Shown: positions 7,751-17,217, counted from the stretch's first letter. The stretch: DNA of 64,000 nt from an uncultured Lachnospiraceae bacterium (GCA_947625465.1 CANQOK010000002.1:1-64000), one strand, 5' to 3'. Numbers and translations: made by a program. The notes: a model not told the origin generated them from the letters alone.

Positions 7751-10162
7751 TTGAACGAAAAAGTATTAAAAACCTTAGAATATGATAAAATCATCCGGCT
7801 TCTGTGCGAACACGCTTCTTCCGCGCCCGGCAGAGAGGCCTGCGCCGCTCTGCTTCCCGGTTCGGATCCGGAGCAGATCCGGATGGCGCAGAGAGAAACC
7901 TCCGACGCTCTGGCTCGAATCTGGAAACAGGGCAGTCTGTCCTTTGCGGGACTAAGCGACATCGGAGCCAGCCGAAAGCGCCTGCAGGTCGGCGCGTCCC
8001 TCGGAACCGGCGAACTGCTTGCCATCCGGGACCTGCTGGTCTGTACCCTGCGGGTAAAAAACTTTTCCCGCGGCAGCTATGCGGAGAAACCGGACGATTC
8101 CGATCCTGACGGCACGAACGAGCCGGAACTGCGGGAGGATTCCCTGTCCGGCTGCTTTTCCGTATTGGAACCGCTTTCCCCGTTATCCAAAGAGATTTCC
8201 CGCTGCATCCTGTCTCCGGATGAGATCGCGGACGATGCCAGTCCGGAGCTGAGACGGATCCGGCGCACGATCGCCAATACAAATCAGCAGATCCACAGCC
8301 AGCTTACTTCGCTGATCAGCAGCGCCTCCGCCAAAACCTATCTGCAGGACGCGCTGATCACCATGCGGAACGGACGCTACTGCATCCCGGTAAAACAGGA
8401 ATACCGGACGCAGGTACCCGGTATGATCCACGATCAGTCCGCCACCGGCGCCACCCTGTTCGTAGAACCTATGGCGGTCGTAAAGCTGAACAATACCCTG
8501 AAGGAACTGGAACTGCAGGAAAAAGAAGCCATAGAAGCGGTTCTGGCGGATCTGAGCAGCCAGGCTGCCGGATTTGTCAATGAACTGGAAGCCAATCAGA
8601 AGGCCTTGACACATCTGGATTTTGTTTTTGCAAAAGCTTCTCTGTCAAAACAGCTGCACTGCAGTGAACCGATTTTAAATACAGAAAAGAAGATTCATTT
8701 AAAAGAGGCGCGGCACCCGCTTTTAAACGCAAAACAAGTGGTGCCCATCGATATTTTTCTGGGCGACGCCTTTGATCTGCTGATCGTTACCGGCCCCAAC
8801 ACGGGCGGGAAAACCGTCTCCCTAAAGACAGTGGGCCTGCTTACCCTGATGGGACAGGCGGGACTGCATATCCCGGCATTTGAGGGCTCCGAGCTCTCGG
8901 TTTTTGACGAAGTGTACGCAGATATCGGAGATGAACAGAGCATCGAGCAGAATCTCAGCACCTTTTCTTCCCACATGGGAAATGTAGTGCGGATCCTCGA
9001 AAAGGCCACGCCCGATTCCCTGGTGCTGTTCGACGAGCTGGGTTCCGGTACGGATCCGGTAGAAGGCGCCGCGCTTGCCATGTCGATTCTTACCTTCCTG
9101 CACAACATGCAGATCCGGACGATGGCGACTACCCATTACAGCGAGCTCAAACTGTTCGCCTTATCTACAGAAGGCGTGGAAAACGCCAGCTGTGAATTTG
9201 ACGTAGAAACCCTGCGTCCTACCTACCGCCTGCTGATCGGTATTCCGGGCAAAAGCAACGCGTTTGCCATTTCGGGCAAGCTGGGACTGCCGGAGCACAT
9301 CATTGCCGACGCCAGGAACCGAATCACGGAAAACAATATTGCGTTTGAAGACATTCTGGCCGATCTGGAAAAACACAAACGGGAAGCCGAAGCCGAACGG
9401 ATCGAGTTGGAACAGCTGCGCAGGGATTCCGCCGAACTGCGCCTTACATTGGAAAACCAGCAGAAACGGCTGGAAGAACGGAAGGACCGGATTCTTGCGG
9501 AAGCCAGAGAGGAAGCCGCCCTGCTCTTACAGGACGCCAAGGATTTTGCCGACCGCAGCATCCGAGAGATGAACCGGCTGTCTGCCGCAGGCGATATCCG
9601 CTCCATGGAGCAGAACCGCAGCAGCATCCGGGAAAAGCTAGAGCGCAGCACGGAAAGTCAGATCAAACAGCGGCGGCAGGCGGCAAAGAAGCACGAGGCC
9701 AAAGATTTTAAAGTGGGCGACGCGGTTCATGTGCTCAGCATGGGGCTTGACGGAACCGTCAGCACGCTGCCGGACGGCAAGGGCAATCTGTATATACAGA
9801 TGGGGATTCTGCGCTCCCAGGTCAATATCCGCGATCTGGAACTGATCGACGAACCGGTTGTCACCGCGCCAAATCTGCAGCGCACCAGCTCCGGCCGGAT
9901 CAAAATGTCGAAATCCGCCTCGATTTCCTCGGAACTGAATCTGTTAGGAATGACGACCGACGAGGCTGTCTTTCAGTTGGATAAATATCTGGATGACGCT
10001 TATCTGTCCAACCTGACGCAGGTGCGCATCGTACACGGGAAAGGAACCGGCGCGCTGCGCAAGGCCGTCCATAACTACCTGCGGCGGCAGAAGCACGTGA
10101 AAGAATTTCATCTGGCCGAATACGGCGAAGGTGACGCAGGCGTAACGATCGTGAAATTTTAA
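7751..10162 (+). CDS. mutS2: Endonuclease MutS2
   Basis: 803-aa MutS homologue of the MutS2 branch, which lacks the mismatch-recognition domain and acts in suppressing homologous recombination and, in Bacillus, in rescue of collided ribosomes. Visible parts: helical core and clamp (about 1-300), an ABC-type ATPase with Walker A TGPNTGGKT near residue 347 and Walker B/D-loop LFDELGSGTDP near 427, a long charged coiled coil (about 520-640) and a C-terminal Smr nuclease domain (about 730-803) with HGKGTGALR. The start is TTG at 7751, chosen because AATAGGAG ends eight bases before it and the N-terminus (NEKVLKTLEYDKI) matches the family. Confidence 0.95.
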   Translation: MNEKVLKTLEYDKIIRLLCEHASSAPGREACAALLPGSDPEQIRMAQRETSDALARIWKQGSLSFAGLSDIGASRKRLQVGASLGTGELLAIRDLLVCTLRVKNFSRGSYAEKPDDSDPDGTNEPELREDSLSGCFSVLEPLSPLSKEISRCILSPDEIADDASPELRRIRRTIANTNQQIHSQLTSLISSASAKTYLQDALITMRNGRYCIPVKQEYRTQVPGMIHDQSATGATLFVEPMAVVKLNNTLKELELQEKEAIEAVLADLSSQAAGFVNELEANQKALTHLDFVFAKASLSKQLHCSEPILNTEKKIHLKEARHPLLNAKQVVPIDIFLGDAFDLLIVTGPNTGGKTVSLKTVGLLTLMGQAGLHIPAFEGSELSVFDEVYADIGDEQSIEQNLSTFSSHMGNVVRILEKATPDSLVLFDELGSGTDPVEGAALAMSILTFLHNMQIRTMATTHYSELKLFALSTEGVENASCEFDVETLRPTYRLLIGIPGKSNAFAISGKLGLPEHIIADARNRITENNIAFEDILADLEKHKREAEAERIELEQLRRDSAELRLTLENQQKRLEERKDRILAEAREEAALLLQDAKDFADRSIREMNRLSAAGDIRSMEQNRSSIREKLERSTESQIKQRRQAAKKHEAKDFKVGDAVHVLSMGLDGTVSTLPDGKGNLYIQMGILRSQVNIRDLELIDEPVVTAPNLQRTSSGRIKMSKSASISSELNLLGMTTDEAVFQLDKYLDDAYLSNLTQVRIVHGKGTGALRKAVHNYLRRQKHVKEFHLAEYGEGDAGVTIVKF

Positions 10163-10210
10163 GATTAAGAAATAAAGCACCGGAAACCGCACACAGAACG
10201 GAGAGATTTT

Positions 10211-10915
10211 ATGGTAGTAAAACAGAAAATTCTGATTGTAGATGATGATGAAAATATTGCGGAGCTGATCTCCCTTTACCTGACAAAAGAATGTTTTCAA
10301 ACCCGGATCGTAGGCGACGGGCAGGCCGCGCTGCAGGCATTCGCGGAATTCAAGCCGGATCTGATTCTGCTCGATCTGATGCTGCCCGGCATTGACGGCT
10401 ATCAGGTGTGCCGGGAGCTGCGGAAAGATTCTGACGTTCCCATTATCATGCTGTCGGCCAAGGGCGAAATCTTTGACAAGGTACTGGGGCTGGAACTGGG
10501 CGCAGATGACTATATGATCAAGCCCTTTGATTCCAAGGAACTGGTCGCGCGGGTAAAAGCCGTGCTGCGGCGGACAAAGCCTGTCTCCGAACCGCAGGCC
10601 GCGAAGCCCGCAGTGGTCTCTTTCCCCGATCTGGAAGTCAATCTTTCCAATTACTCCGTCACCTATATGGGGAAACCTCTGGAAATGCCGCCCAAGGAAC
10701 TGGAGCTTTTGTATTTTCTGTGCGCCTCTCCCAATCAGGTATTCACCAGAGAGCAGCTTTTGGAACATATCTGGGGCTATGACTATCTGGGCGATACCCG
10801 TACCGTAGATGTACACATCAAGCGTCTGCGTGAAAAGATCAGCGATCATCAGGACTGGGCGCTGTCTACCGTATGGGGCATCGGCTATAAATTTGAAACA
10901 AGGAACTCGATATGA
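10211..10915 (+). CDS. OmpR-family response regulator
   Basis: 234-aa two-domain regulator. The receiver domain has the acidic pair in LIVDDDENIAE, the phospho-acceptor Asp in LILLDLMLPGIDG near residue 56 and the conserved Lys in DDYMIKPFD. The C-terminal winged helix (about 135-232) ends with the family pattern TRTVDVHIKRLREKI. It overlaps the histidine kinase start by four bases (ATGA), so the two are translationally coupled. Signal and target genes are not visible; no autoregulatory site was recognised in the 48-bp gap after mutS2. Confidence 0.93.
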   Translation: MVVKQKILIVDDDENIAELISLYLTKECFQTRIVGDGQAALQAFAEFKPDLILLDLMLPGIDGYQVCRELRKDSDVPIIMLSAKGEIFDKVLGLELGADDYMIKPFDSKELVARVKAVLRRTKPVSEPQAAKPAVVSFPDLEVNLSNYSVTYMGKPLEMPPKELELLYFLCASPNQVFTREQLLEHIWGYDYLGDTRTVDVHIKRLREKISDHQDWALSTVWGIGYKFETRNSI

Positions 10916-12321
10916 AGCACACGGTTTATATCAAAATGATAATCGGATATATCCTGGTCGCGGTAATTGGCTTTTTTCTGGTTACCGCCGTAGTAACGCC
11001 GCTGATCCGCCGCTCGGTGGAAGAAACACAGGGCGATTATCTGTACGGCAGGGCTACGCTGATCTCCAAATATTATACCCAACGCGGCTTTACTTCTCTG
11101 GAAGACTATCGGAGCATTGCGGAGGAATTGACAGACGGCGCGGCCTTTAATGACGTTTCCCTTTGGATCGTAACGCGGAACGGCCAAATGTGCTTCGACA
11201 CCTCCGGCATGCATACTGCAGGCATCTCTATTCCAAATTTTGATACGTCTTATTTTGGAAACGCGCATTACAAAACGGGGGATTTTAACGGGATCACCAT
11301 GCCCGATACCCTGAGTACGATCGCGCCCGTCAACAGTCAGTTCAGTACCATTGGTTATGTACTGCTGCATATGGATCGGGCCGCTATAGAACGGGCCTGC
11401 CAGCCTTATTACACTGTGGCCTATAGCGCGTATCTCTGTCTGCTGGCCGTTTCTCTGCTGCTGCTTCTGGCTTTTACCGTCTTTGTCTATCTTCCGCTGA
11501 AGAAAATCCTTGCCGCCTGTAAAGCCTATACGGACGGCGATCCGGATTACGGCATGATCCCCGTACACTCCAATGACGAACTGGGGCAGCTGGCGGGATC
11601 GCTGAATTACATGACGACGCAGCTGCGGGATCTCGAAGATTACCAACAGAAATTTATCGCCAATATTTCCCACGATTTTCGTTCTCCGCTGACTTCCATC
11701 AAGGGATATCTGGAAGCGATCCTGGACGGCACCATACCGCCTGAACTGTACAGTAAATATTTAAATGTGGTCTTAAACGAAACGGAGCGGCTGAACAAAT
11801 TGACGGACGACCTTCTGACCGCCAACGCGTGGGATACCGGCGGCAGAAAGCTGATCATAACGGAATTTGATATTGTAGAGACGATCCGGAATACCCTCGC
11901 CACCTTTGAGGGTACCTGTATCAAAAAGAAGATAACCGTAGATCTGCTGTTGGAAAATAAAACGGAGCCGGTTCTGGCCGATCTGGAAAAGATTCAGCGG
12001 GTTCTTTACAATCTGATCGATAACGCCATTAAATTCAGCAACGCCAATTCTTCTGTTCAGATTTCCGTAACAGATAAAAATGAAAAAGTATTTGTTTCCG
12101 TGAAGGATCACGGAATCGGAATCCCGCGGGAATCGATCTATAAGATCTGGGACCGGTTTTATAAAACCGATATTTCCAGAGGAAAGGATAAGACCGGTTC
12201 AGGACTGGGATTATCCATCGCCAGAGAGATCATTCAGTCTCACAACGAAAAGATCGATGTGATCAGCACGGAGGGGATCGGCACCGAATTTATTTTTTCC
12301 TTACAAAAAGCAAGAAACTGA
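10912..12321 (+). CDS. Two-component sensor histidine kinase
   Basis: 469-aa membrane kinase partnering the preceding regulator. Order: TM1 (about residues 8-28), an extracytoplasmic sensor region of roughly 130 aa, TM2 (about 165-190), HAMP linker, HisKA with the phospho-acceptor His in NISHDFRSPLTS near 253, and an HATPase_c domain. The ATPase has an N box NLIDNAIKFS, G1 DHGIGIP and G2 GSGLGLSIA. The design resembles Firmicutes envelope-stress kinases. The stop codon lies within the stem of the downstream bidirectional terminator. Confidence 0.93.
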   Translation: MKHTVYIKMIIGYILVAVIGFFLVTAVVTPLIRRSVEETQGDYLYGRATLISKYYTQRGFTSLEDYRSIAEELTDGAAFNDVSLWIVTRNGQMCFDTSGMHTAGISIPNFDTSYFGNAHYKTGDFNGITMPDTLSTIAPVNSQFSTIGYVLLHMDRAAIERACQPYYTVAYSAYLCLLAVSLLLLLAFTVFVYLPLKKILAACKAYTDGDPDYGMIPVHSNDELGQLAGSLNYMTTQLRDLEDYQQKFIANISHDFRSPLTSIKGYLEAILDGTIPPELYSKYLNVVLNETERLNKLTDDLLTANAWDTGGRKLIITEFDIVETIRNTLATFEGTCIKKKITVDLLLENKTEPVLADLEKIQRVLYNLIDNAIKFSNANSSVQISVTDKNEKVFVSVKDHGIGIPRESIYKIWDRFYKTDISRGKDKTGSGLGLSIAREIIQSHNEKIDVISTEGIGTEFIFSLQKARN

Positions 12322-12345
12322 CCGGATCATTTTCCGGTCAGTTTT
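12317..12345. terminator. Bidirectional terminator between the kinase and trmL genes
   Basis: Perfect 10-bp stem ACTGACCGGA (12317-12326) / TCCGGTCAGT (12333-12342) with a six-base loop. T-rich flanks exist on both strands, fitting the convergent genes on either side. The arm includes the histidine kinase stop codon. Confidence 0.85.
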
Positions 12346-12351
12346 GATATA

Positions 12352-12855
12352 TCATTTCTCATTTTTCCAGTGCAGCCGATGCAGTTCTCCCTTGGTCTGC
12401 ATGCCTGCGAAAGCGTTCTGCCGCAGCGCCTCATATAACACAATGGCAACCGAGTTCGACAGATTTAAGGAGCGGATTTCCGGATTCATGGGGATCCGCA
12501 CACAGGTATCCTGATAGTCTACCAGGATCTCTTCGGGAATCCCGGCGCTTTCTTTTCCAAACATAAGATAGCAGTCCGGTTCATAATGGGCTTCGCTGTA
12601 GATTTTGGACGCTTTTGTCGTCGCCATATAGATCTTAGCGCCCGGATTTTTCTCCAGGAAATCCGCGAAGCTGTCATAGACCGCATAGTCTAAATGCTCC
12701 CAGTAATCCAGGCCGGCCCGTTTCAGCATCTTATCATTGATCCGAAAGCCCAGCGGCTCGATCAGGTGCAGCTTTACGCCTGCCGCCACACAGGTTCTCC
12801 CGATATTCCCCGTATTTGCCGGCATCTCCGGCTCGTGCAGCACTATATTCAGCAT
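12352..12855 (-). CDS. trmL: tRNA (cytidine(34)-2'-O)-methyltransferase TrmL
   Basis: 167-aa single-domain SPOUT methyltransferase that 2'-O-methylates the wobble base of certain leucine tRNAs. Family motifs are clear: EPEMPANTGNIGRTC at the N-terminus, MFGKESAGIP near residues 97-106 and the knotted SAM site IPMNPEIRSLNLSNSVAI near 120-137. Length equals the usual TrmL. Start and the aminotransferase stop share one base (12855), so it is the last gene of the run with the aminotransferase and the Lrp regulator. Confidence 0.93.
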   Translation of the reverse strand: MLNIVLHEPEMPANTGNIGRTCVAAGVKLHLIEPLGFRINDKMLKRAGLDYWEHLDYAVYDSFADFLEKNPGAKIYMATTKASKIYSEAHYEPDCYLMFGKESAGIPEEILVDYQDTCVRIPMNPEIRSLNLSNSVAIVLYEALRQNAFAGMQTKGELHRLHWKNEK

Positions 12856-14030
12856 CAGTTTTCTCCCCGAACCTCTAAGCGATTGATAAAATTCCGGATC
12901 CGGTCCAAGGCCACCTTCAGATTCTCCAGCGAATACGCGTACGAGATCCGCAGGAATCCCTCTCCGCAGTCTCCGAACGCCGTTCCCGGAACAACCGCTA
13001 CCTTTTCTTCCATCAAGAGCCTGGTCGCGAATTCATCCGAAGTCATTCCGAACTTCCGGATGCTGGGGAATATGTAAAACGCGCCATACGGCTCGAAACA
13101 ATCCAGCCCCATTTCCCGGAACGCGTTGACCAGATAACGGCGGCGCTGATTGTAAGCGTTGCGCATCCGCTCGACATCTTCATCCCCATGCCGCAGCGCC
13201 TCCACAGCCGCATACTGACTGGTTGTCGGCGCGCACATGATCGCGAACTGGTGCAGCTTCAGCATCTGCTCAATGATCAGTTTCGGTCCGGCCGCGTAGC
13301 CGAGCCGCCAGCCGGTCATTGCAAAAGCCTTGGAAAAGCCGTTGATAACGACAGTCCGCTCCCGCATACCGGGCATGGACGCGATGGAAATATGCTTGCC
13401 TTTATATGTCAGCTCCGAATAAATCTCGTCAGAGATCACAAAGAGATCCTTTTCCACGCACACTCTTGCCACCGCTTCCAGATCGGCCTGCTCCATAATG
13501 GCGCCGGTCGGATTGTTGGGGAAGGGCAGGATCAGCACTTTGGTCCGGTCTGTTACCTTTTCCAGAATCTCCTCCGCTGTCAGACGGAACTCATTTTTTT
13601 CCTGCAGTTCGATCACCACCGGCTTGCCGCCTGCCATTCGGGTACACGGTTCATAAGATACATACGAAGGCTGAGGGATCAGCACTTCCTCTCCGGGATT
13701 CAGCATACACCGCAGTCCCATATCGATGGCTTCGCTGCCGCCGACCGTCACAAAGATCTGGCTGTTATAATCGTAAGAAACATCAATCTTTCGTTCCAGA
13801 TATCTGGCGATCTCATACTTCAGTTCCTTTAAGCCCGCATTGGACGTATAAAAGGTTCTTCCCTGTTCCAGAGAAAAGATGCCTTCCTCCCGGATATGCC
13901 ACGGCGTATCAAAATCCGGTTCGCCCACGCCCAGCGAAATCGCGTCCTGCATCTCACTGACAATATCAAAAAACTTACGGATCCCGGAAGGCTTGATCTG
14001 TACGATCTGTTCTGATAACGGATTTCTCAT
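12855..14030 (-). CDS. PLP-dependent aminotransferase class I/II (aspartate/aromatic type)
   Basis: 391-aa fold-type I aminotransferase. The PLP lysine lies in NGFSKAFAMTGWRLGYA, with PNNPTGA and ISDEIYSELTY as cofactor and substrate motifs; the N-terminus carries the GEPDFDTP motif of the AspC/PatA group. It overlaps the upstream Lrp-type regulator by four bases (ATGA) and trmL by one base. Close coupling to an AsnC/Lrp regulator suggests amino-acid-responsive expression. Substrate (aspartate, aromatic amino acid or N-acetyl-diaminopimelate as in PatA) cannot be assigned. Confidence 0.9.
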   Translation of the reverse strand: MRNPLSEQIVQIKPSGIRKFFDIVSEMQDAISLGVGEPDFDTPWHIREEGIFSLEQGRTFYTSNAGLKELKYEIARYLERKIDVSYDYNSQIFVTVGGSEAIDMGLRCMLNPGEEVLIPQPSYVSYEPCTRMAGGKPVVIELQEKNEFRLTAEEILEKVTDRTKVLILPFPNNPTGAIMEQADLEAVARVCVEKDLFVISDEIYSELTYKGKHISIASMPGMRERTVVINGFSKAFAMTGWRLGYAAGPKLIIEQMLKLHQFAIMCAPTTSQYAAVEALRHGDEDVERMRNAYNQRRRYLVNAFREMGLDCFEPYGAFYIFPSIRKFGMTSDEFATRLLMEEKVAVVPGTAFGDCGEGFLRISYAYSLENLKVALDRIRNFINRLEVRGEN

Positions 14031-14512
14031 GGAGTCACCAACATCCTTTCATCCTCTTTTTTCGTCTGCCCGATGATCGTACCGTAGTCTTTATATTTCT
14101 TCAGTACAAAATGGGTAGAGGTACTTAACACCGCCTCCATCGGCGCCAGCTTATCCGCTACAAAGCCGGCGACCTCTTTCAGCGTCTTGCCTTCAATGAT
14201 CACGGTCAGGTCAAACCCGCCGGACATCAGATAGACCGCCTTTACCTCGTTAAACCGATAGATCCGTTCCGCGATCTTGTCAAAGCCCAGACCGCGCTGC
14301 GGCGTTACTTTGACCTCGATCAGCGCGGTTACCCGTTCATGGCCGGTATTATCCCAGTTGATCAGGGTATGATAGCCGCAGATGATATGCTCTGTCTCCA
14401 TCTCCGCGATGCAGTTGGCGACCTCGACCTCCGATACGCCAAGCATAACCGCGATCTCGCTGATATCCAGTTTGCTGTTATGTTCAATTAGATTTAGAAT
14501 ATACTCTCTCAT
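14027..14512 (-). CDS. Lrp/AsnC-family transcriptional regulator
   Basis: 161-aa regulator with an N-terminal winged HTH (LIEHNSKLDISEIAVMLGVSE, about residues 8-45) and a C-terminal RAM/AsnC ligand-binding domain (about 65-145). The N-terminus lacks the long Lrp helix, as in many clostridial members. ATGA overlap with the aminotransferase and a three-base gap from the AIR-synthase-like gene put it inside one operon. It probably senses an amino acid linked to the aminotransferase. Confidence 0.88.
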   Translation of the reverse strand: MREYILNLIEHNSKLDISEIAVMLGVSEVEVANCIAEMETEHIICGYHTLINWDNTGHERVTALIEVKVTPQRGLGFDKIAERIYRFNEVKAVYLMSGGFDLTVIIEGKTLKEVAGFVADKLAPMEAVLSTSTHFVLKKYKDYGTIIGQTKKEDERMLVTP

Positions 14513-14515
14513 TTT

Positions 14516-15511
14516 TTACTCCCTTTCGATGATTTTACTGATTTCATCCGCCTTCGGCGGTTCCAGAAAGCGCCGCTCTCCGTCCTTTATAATAACGCGG
14601 TCCGCGCCCGCTGTTGTTTTCCCAATGATCTCCGCACGAATGCCTGCTTCCGTAAGCGCTGCCTGCAGCCGTTCTCCTTCGGACGTTACAAACAGAGCCG
14701 CGCCGCCTCCGATGACGCTGTAGGGATTCAGGTCAAACTGTTCACACAGTTCAATGGTTTCCTGCCATACGGGAATCTTTTTCAGATCCGCTTCGATTCC
14801 CAGATCCGCACAGGCCCCCAGCTCCCACAGCGCTCCGAATACGCCGCCTTCGCTGACATCGTGCACAGCCGCGACAGCCATTTCCCCGGCGATCCCGCAT
14901 TCCGGCAGGATAGACAGCCGGTCGATAAACGCCTCGCACTGCCGCAGAAAGGATGGAGAAAATCGCTCTGCCAATTCTTCCTTCCGCTCTCTGGCAAGAA
15001 TAGCGGTGGCTTCGATTCCGATCCCTTTCGTCATCACAATATCCATACCGGGCTTAATCTTTCGCGGATCCCGGATCGCCTGCTCCAGCAGAGTCCCCAC
15101 TGCCGTCATGGAAAGCACCGGCCTGTTTACAGCCGCCGTCGTCTCTGTATGACCACCCATGACTGTAAGTCCCATCTGGCCGGTGATCCTGCGAAACTCC
15201 CGCATCAGTTCTTTTAAATCAGATTCCTGATAATCCGGCGGCAGCAGCGCCGTAATAAAAATTCCCACGGGCGCGGCGCCCGCGGCCGCCAGATCATTGA
15301 CAACCGCGTATACCGCGAATGCCGCCAGATCTGTCCGGACGCAGGTAATGGGATCGGTCGTTACCGCGGCACAATGTCCCTGCGGGACCTGTAAAATACC
15401 GCAGTCCAAACCGACGCCTGCTCCTATGGGAATCTGATCGTTCTTTTCCTGTTGTATTTCTTTTAATACGGACCGCTTCAAAACCGACTCCGATATTTTT
15501 CCGATTCTCAT
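14516..15511 (-). CDS. AIR synthase-related (HypE/PurM-like) protein
   Basis: 331-aa protein of the PurM/HypE/ThiL/SelD ATP-binding superfamily. The N-terminal half contains GVGLDCGI and TTDPIT, which fit the ATP-binding and metal-binding positions, then AAAGAAPVGIF and MGGHTETTAAV; the C-terminal half has AVHDVSEGGVFGALWE. No hydrogenase genes are nearby, so hydrogenase maturation is not supported and the substrate is unknown. The start is MRIGKIS at 15511 because GGAGGAG lies just ahead; a longer reading to 15646 would run into the VanW gene. It lies between vanW and the Lrp gene in one direction. Confidence 0.8.
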   Translation of the reverse strand: MRIGKISESVLKRSVLKEIQQEKNDQIPIGAGVGLDCGILQVPQGHCAAVTTDPITCVRTDLAAFAVYAVVNDLAAAGAAPVGIFITALLPPDYQESDLKELMREFRRITGQMGLTVMGGHTETTAAVNRPVLSMTAVGTLLEQAIRDPRKIKPGMDIVMTKGIGIEATAILARERKEELAERFSPSFLRQCEAFIDRLSILPECGIAGEMAVAAVHDVSEGGVFGALWELGACADLGIEADLKKIPVWQETIELCEQFDLNPYSVIGGGAALFVTSEGERLQAALTEAGIRAEIIGKTTAGADRVIIKDGERRFLEPPKADEISKIIERE

Positions 15512-15540
15512 GCGCTCCTCCGAATTAAAATCTGTCTGGA

Positions 15541-16968
15541 TTATTTCTTGGGACCTACCACGACCTCGGTATCGGTCGCAATGTAGGTACTGGTATTGAC
15601 CTCTTCTTTGGAAATCTGCTTTCCGTCCTGATAAACGTATTTCCACAGCTTCGCCACATACCCGGTATATCCCACGGTCGTAGTCCGCTTATAGCCCGCC
15701 GGTTTGGATTTATCCAGGATCTCCCGATATCCCGGAGGCGTCTTGCTGATCGTCTGGCTCTTATACTCCACCGTTCTGCCGGGATCTCTGGTATCATGCC
15801 CGTACAGATTAAACGTAACGACTCCGGTATTGAGATTGGCATAAGCTTCTATATAAAGCGGTGCATCCGTATTATTGGTAAACACCAGATCCTTATATCC
15901 TTCTGAAATCGCCGCATCCGCCGCCAGCGGCACATAACCGACCGTCATCGAATGGTTGTAGCGCACGTCGATCTGCAGCTCCGCCAGCAGCAGCGCGTTA
16001 TACAGGGTAGTGGAAACCTGACAGATCCCGCCGCCGATTCCGGTAGACACTCTGCCGCCTTCAAAGGTTCCCGCCTCATAAAAGCCGTTCGCCACCGTAA
16101 ACGGCATGATCGCGTCCAATACGCTCAGTTGTTCGTCCGGTGCCAGTGTGATCCCATTTAAAAGCCTGCAGCCATTCTGAATATTCATATTCCGGTTATA
16201 ATTGGCTTTTCCGGTTCCAAAATAGGTTGAGTAAGTTCCCATCGGCTTCTCACCGATCTTTTTGCAGTCCTCCGGCGTAACCTTGGGCTTATCCGTAACG
16301 CAGACGGCGTCTACCGCAAATTCCTTTCCGTCCCAGCCGTTCAGTTCCTCTTTTACCAAAGCGGAAGTCGCATCCCGGTCCACCAGATAACCGTCCCGTC
16401 CTTCTGTGATCTTAAATCCGGACTCTTCCTTCTTTACCGTCGCGTTTTTCGCCGGATTATCATAAGGCGCGCAGACTGCGTCTACTTCCTTTTTCAGCTT
16501 CTTCTCATCCAGCGCGGTCTCGATCGAAAACTTTTTTTTCGCTTCCTGAATCTCTACCCGTTCCTTATAACGGCTGATGACATTCCCCTGCTTGGCTACC
16601 TGCATCGCCTCATCCACGACGTCTTCATTGGACCAGGCGTAGCCCAGCTTGGCGACTGTCGTATACGCAGACTGTCCTTTCACATCCAGCGTAACCGTCT
16701 TGCCGGTGTAATCCTTCATATATGCCTTAACCGCGGCGGCCGCTTCCTCTTTTGTCATGCCGCCGACATCTACCGTACCGATCAAAACGCCGGGTACAAT
16801 CCGGTTAATCCCTATCTGATACTGCTTTTTTTCGTCTGTTTTTGTTTCCCCCGCCGTGCTCTCCGTCTGCTCTGCCCCTTTTTCCGTCTGTTCAGAAGCA
16901 TAAGCGGTATGACTCGCTGAAATCAGTACTGCCGCAAGCAGCAATACGCCCCGCCATTTCATCTTCAT
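15541..16968 (-). CDS. VanW-family cell-wall-associated protein
   Basis: 475-aa exported protein: signal peptide (about residues 1-24, ending SHTAYA), a short charged linker, two YoaR-like putative peptidoglycan-binding segments (about 60-240), the VanW domain (about 250-385, with FNLYG near its end) and a C-terminal G5-like strand region. VanW proteins of this type are common in Clostridia; their biochemical role is unresolved and they do not by themselves indicate vancomycin resistance. It follows a 35-aa membrane peptide gene and precedes the AIR-synthase-like gene, probably on one transcript from 17159. Confidence 0.88.
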   Translation of the reverse strand: MKMKWRGVLLLAAVLISASHTAYASEQTEKGAEQTESTAGETKTDEKKQYQIGINRIVPGVLIGTVDVGGMTKEEAAAAVKAYMKDYTGKTVTLDVKGQSAYTTVAKLGYAWSNEDVVDEAMQVAKQGNVISRYKERVEIQEAKKKFSIETALDEKKLKKEVDAVCAPYDNPAKNATVKKEESGFKITEGRDGYLVDRDATSALVKEELNGWDGKEFAVDAVCVTDKPKVTPEDCKKIGEKPMGTYSTYFGTGKANYNRNMNIQNGCRLLNGITLAPDEQLSVLDAIMPFTVANGFYEAGTFEGGRVSTGIGGGICQVSTTLYNALLLAELQIDVRYNHSMTVGYVPLAADAAISEGYKDLVFTNNTDAPLYIEAYANLNTGVVTFNLYGHDTRDPGRTVEYKSQTISKTPPGYREILDKSKPAGYKRTTTVGYTGYVAKLWKYVYQDGKQISKEEVNTSTYIATDTEVVVGPKK

Positions 16969-16985
16969 CTGGATCCTCCCTGTTC

Positions 16986-17093
16986 TTATACAAACGCCGG
17001 CAGCAAAATGGTAACGACCATCGCCACCACAACAATCACAATGATTATCGCAGAAATCCGTCTTCTTGTTTTCTGATTGTTAAAATTGATCAT
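16986..17093 (-). CDS. 35-aa single-pass membrane peptide
   Basis: A short reading frame starting ATG at 17093 and ending TAA at 16986. It encodes a polar N-terminus (MINFNNQKTRRRI) followed by one hydrophobic helix (AIIIVIVVVAMVVTILL) and a short tail, giving an N-in orientation by the positive-inside rule. An AAGGTGA ribosome site lies six bases upstream, and a consensus promoter (17159-17131) is about 40 bases ahead. It is the first gene before vanW, 17 bases apart. Function unknown; the location suggests an envelope role or a leader-type peptide for VanW expression. Confidence 0.7.
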   Translation of the reverse strand: MINFNNQKTRRRISAIIIVIVVVAMVVTILLPAFV

Positions 17094-17130
17094 ACTTTCA
17101 CCTTCGTTTCCGGATAATATCGTAACTTGT

Positions 17131-17159
17131 AGTATAACACAGGATTGAAGTCGGGGCAA
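17131..17159 (-). promoter_or_regulatory. Promoter of the small peptide/vanW operon
   Basis: On the minus strand, TTGCCC (17159-17154), 17-bp spacer, TATACT (17136-17131). Placed 38 bases ahead of the 35-aa frame. Confidence 0.7.
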
Positions 17160-17217
17160 TACAAAATATATTAAAAAAATGTTACTAAAATACTGTCCGT
17201 GTACTGTTTTCCCTGTT

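Noticed and set aside
9944..10849. A 301-codon minus-strand frame opposite mutS2 and the response regulator
   Set aside because: Fully antisense to genes with clear family motifs; low-complexity translation; no start signal.
14516..15511. Hydrogenase maturation factor HypE
   Set aside because: The fold fits, but no hyp or hydrogenase genes are near and the HypE C-terminal PRIC-type cysteine tail is missing.
15512..15646. Longer N-terminus for the AIR-synthase-like protein
   Set aside because: The extra 45 residues overlap the end of vanW, look unlike the family, and a strong GGAGGAG lies before the inner ATG.
15541..16968. Vancomycin resistance determinant
   Set aside because: The VanW domain alone is common in clostridia; no vanH/A/X or ligase genes are present in the window.
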